A stretch of 64,000 bases of DNA, from NCBI RefSeq assembly GCF_000399665.1, contig NZ_KB976986.1:1-64000 (forward strand), read 5' to 3'. Below, one piece after another: positions 63,229-64,000 of this stretch (position 1 is its first letter; each line of letters starts with the position of its first letter). Under the pieces are notes generated by a model. That model ran no database searches. It was not told where the DNA came from and saw only the letters and a program-made list of their open reading frames with translations. This DNA is from Acinetobacter calcoaceticus ANC 3811. Its GTDB lineage: Bacteria > Pseudomonadota > Gammaproteobacteria > Pseudomonadales > Moraxellaceae. The translations under genes and the position numbers were made by a program.

Positions 63229-64000
63229 ATGAAAAAATTATTTAGTGTCCTGTTCAGCGCATCTGTACTCACACTGACTGCATGTAATAAACAACCTGCA
63301 CAAACTGAAAATACAGCACCCGCTAAAGACAAAACTGAGTCAGTACGCACAATTAAACTTGTTTCAACAGGTTCAGACACTGACGTATGGAAATATGTTG
63401 CAACGCTTCCTGAAACTAAAGAAGCAGGCATTAAACTCGAAGTGACTAACTTGACTGACTACGTTGTGTTGAACACATCTGTAGCAAGTGGCGAACAAGA
63501 CGTAAATGCGTTCCAGTCATTTAACTATTTAGCAGCTTACAACGCTTCTAATACAGCTAAAGTTGCTGCTGTTGCGACAACTTACTTGGAACCAATGGGT
63601 CTTTATGCAAATAAAGTTAAAACTGTTGATGAGTTCCCACAAGGCGCTACAATCGCGATTCCAAACGATACTGCTAACGAAGCGCGTGCATTAACATTAT
63701 TACAGTCTGCTAAACTTATTAAGCTTAAACCAGACTTTGACCCTGTAAAAGGGACAACCAATGACATCGCTGAAAACCCTAAAGGTTTAAAATTAAAACC
63801 AATTCAAATGACAACAGCAGTCCGTGTTAAAAACGACGTTGATGCAATTGTATTGGGTAATACATTGGCACTTGAAGGCGGTTTAAACGTACTGAAAGAT
63901 TCTATCTTCCGTGAACCTGTTGACCAGTCTACAAAGCTTTATGTGAACTTATTAGGTGTGGCTGAAGCGAATAAAAATGACCCGATCTATACGAAGTTAG
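63229..64000 (+). CDS. metQ: Methionine ABC transporter substrate-binding lipoprotein, truncated by the window end
   Basis: 257 codons are visible and the frame is open at base 64000. The lipoprotein signal MKKLFSVLFSASVLTLTAC has a good lipobox. The mature part has KLVSTGSDTDVWKYVATLPE, SGEQDVNAFQSFNYL, TIAIPNDTANEARALTLLQ and DAIVLGNTLALEGGLN, matching the NlpA/MetQ family that delivers methionine to MetNI. metN or metI is not seen upstream, so they may follow outside the window. ATG has TAGGA about 8 nt upstream. A long structured leader precedes it. Confidence 0.9.
   Translation, partial: MKKLFSVLFSASVLTLTACNKQPAQTENTAPAKDKTESVRTIKLVSTGSDTDVWKYVATLPETKEAGIKLEVTNLTDYVVLNTSVASGEQDVNAFQSFNYLAAYNASNTAKVAAVATTYLEPMGLYANKVKTVDEFPQGATIAIPNDTANEARALTLLQSAKLIKLKPDFDPVKGTTNDIAENPKGLKLKPIQMTTAVRVKNDVDAIVLGNTLALEGGLNVLKDSIFREPVDQSTKLYVNLLGVAEANKNDPIYTKL

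Overview
The window looks like a chromosomal segment of an Acinetobacter species, most likely of the A. calcoaceticus-baumannii complex. This rests on the low GC content with AT-rich spacers and on gene content: two giant Bap-family adhesins, a Pls/PosA-type poly-amino-acid synthetase, carAB next to greA, ftsH-folP, glpK-glpD and a GTP-dependent PEP carboxykinase. Species assignment is inference. No plasmid, prophage, insertion sequence or CRISPR signal was seen.

Layout. 1-2.7 kb: the 3' end of a Bap-type adhesin with 99-residue tandem repeats and a type I secretion C-terminus. 2.8-7.4 kb: an overlapping pair (six-hairpin-like protein plus CapA-family phosphatase), a metzincin lipoprotein and an alkyltransferase-like protein. 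7.4-20.2 kb: housekeeping genes (universal stress protein, CatB-like acetyltransferase, greA, carB, carA, a coiled-coil protein, a DOMON-like protein, yhbY, rlmE, ftsH, folP). 20.2-26.3 kb: two identical tRNA-Leu(UAA) genes flanking a PhoD-like enzyme, tRNA-Cys, folD, a methyltransferase, a lipoprotein and a frameshifted MHS-type transporter. 26.7-33.8 kb: glycerol and gluconeogenic metabolism (glpK, glpD, pckG), then a lipid-kinase-like protein overlapped by a metallophosphoesterase. 34.1-43.1 kb: a 2983-residue BLP1-like adhesin. 43.2-48.1 kb: groES-groEL behind a sigma-32-like promoter, dgkA, a metallo-beta-lactamase-fold enzyme and glpQ. 48.4-58.4 kb: an RND pump permease without a visible adaptor gene, a DUF4112 protein, htpX, two lytic transglycosylases, ttcA, an SCP2 protein, greB and tRNA-Ser. 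58.8 kb to the end: posA and a truncated metQ behind a long structured leader.

Themes. Several products act at the envelope: two type I secreted adhesins, two transglycosylases, FtsH and HtpX quality-control proteases, a CapA-type enzyme and a membrane-bound synthetase probably making a cationic poly-amino acid. GlpQ, GlpK, GlpD and PckG form a logical route from glycerophosphodiesters to central carbon, although they are not one operon. GreA and GreB are both present.

Most worth a second look: posA with its basic-amino-acid-like specificity residues; the BLP1-like repeat architecture, including an aromatic short-repeat segment; the CapA pair with its unassigned domains; a DnaA-box cluster upstream of ttcA; an orphan terminator suggesting a small RNA after groEL; the metQ leader with two competing hairpins; and the 147-bp tRNA-Leu repeat around the phoD-like gene. 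All calls come from reading sequence and motifs; no database search was run.
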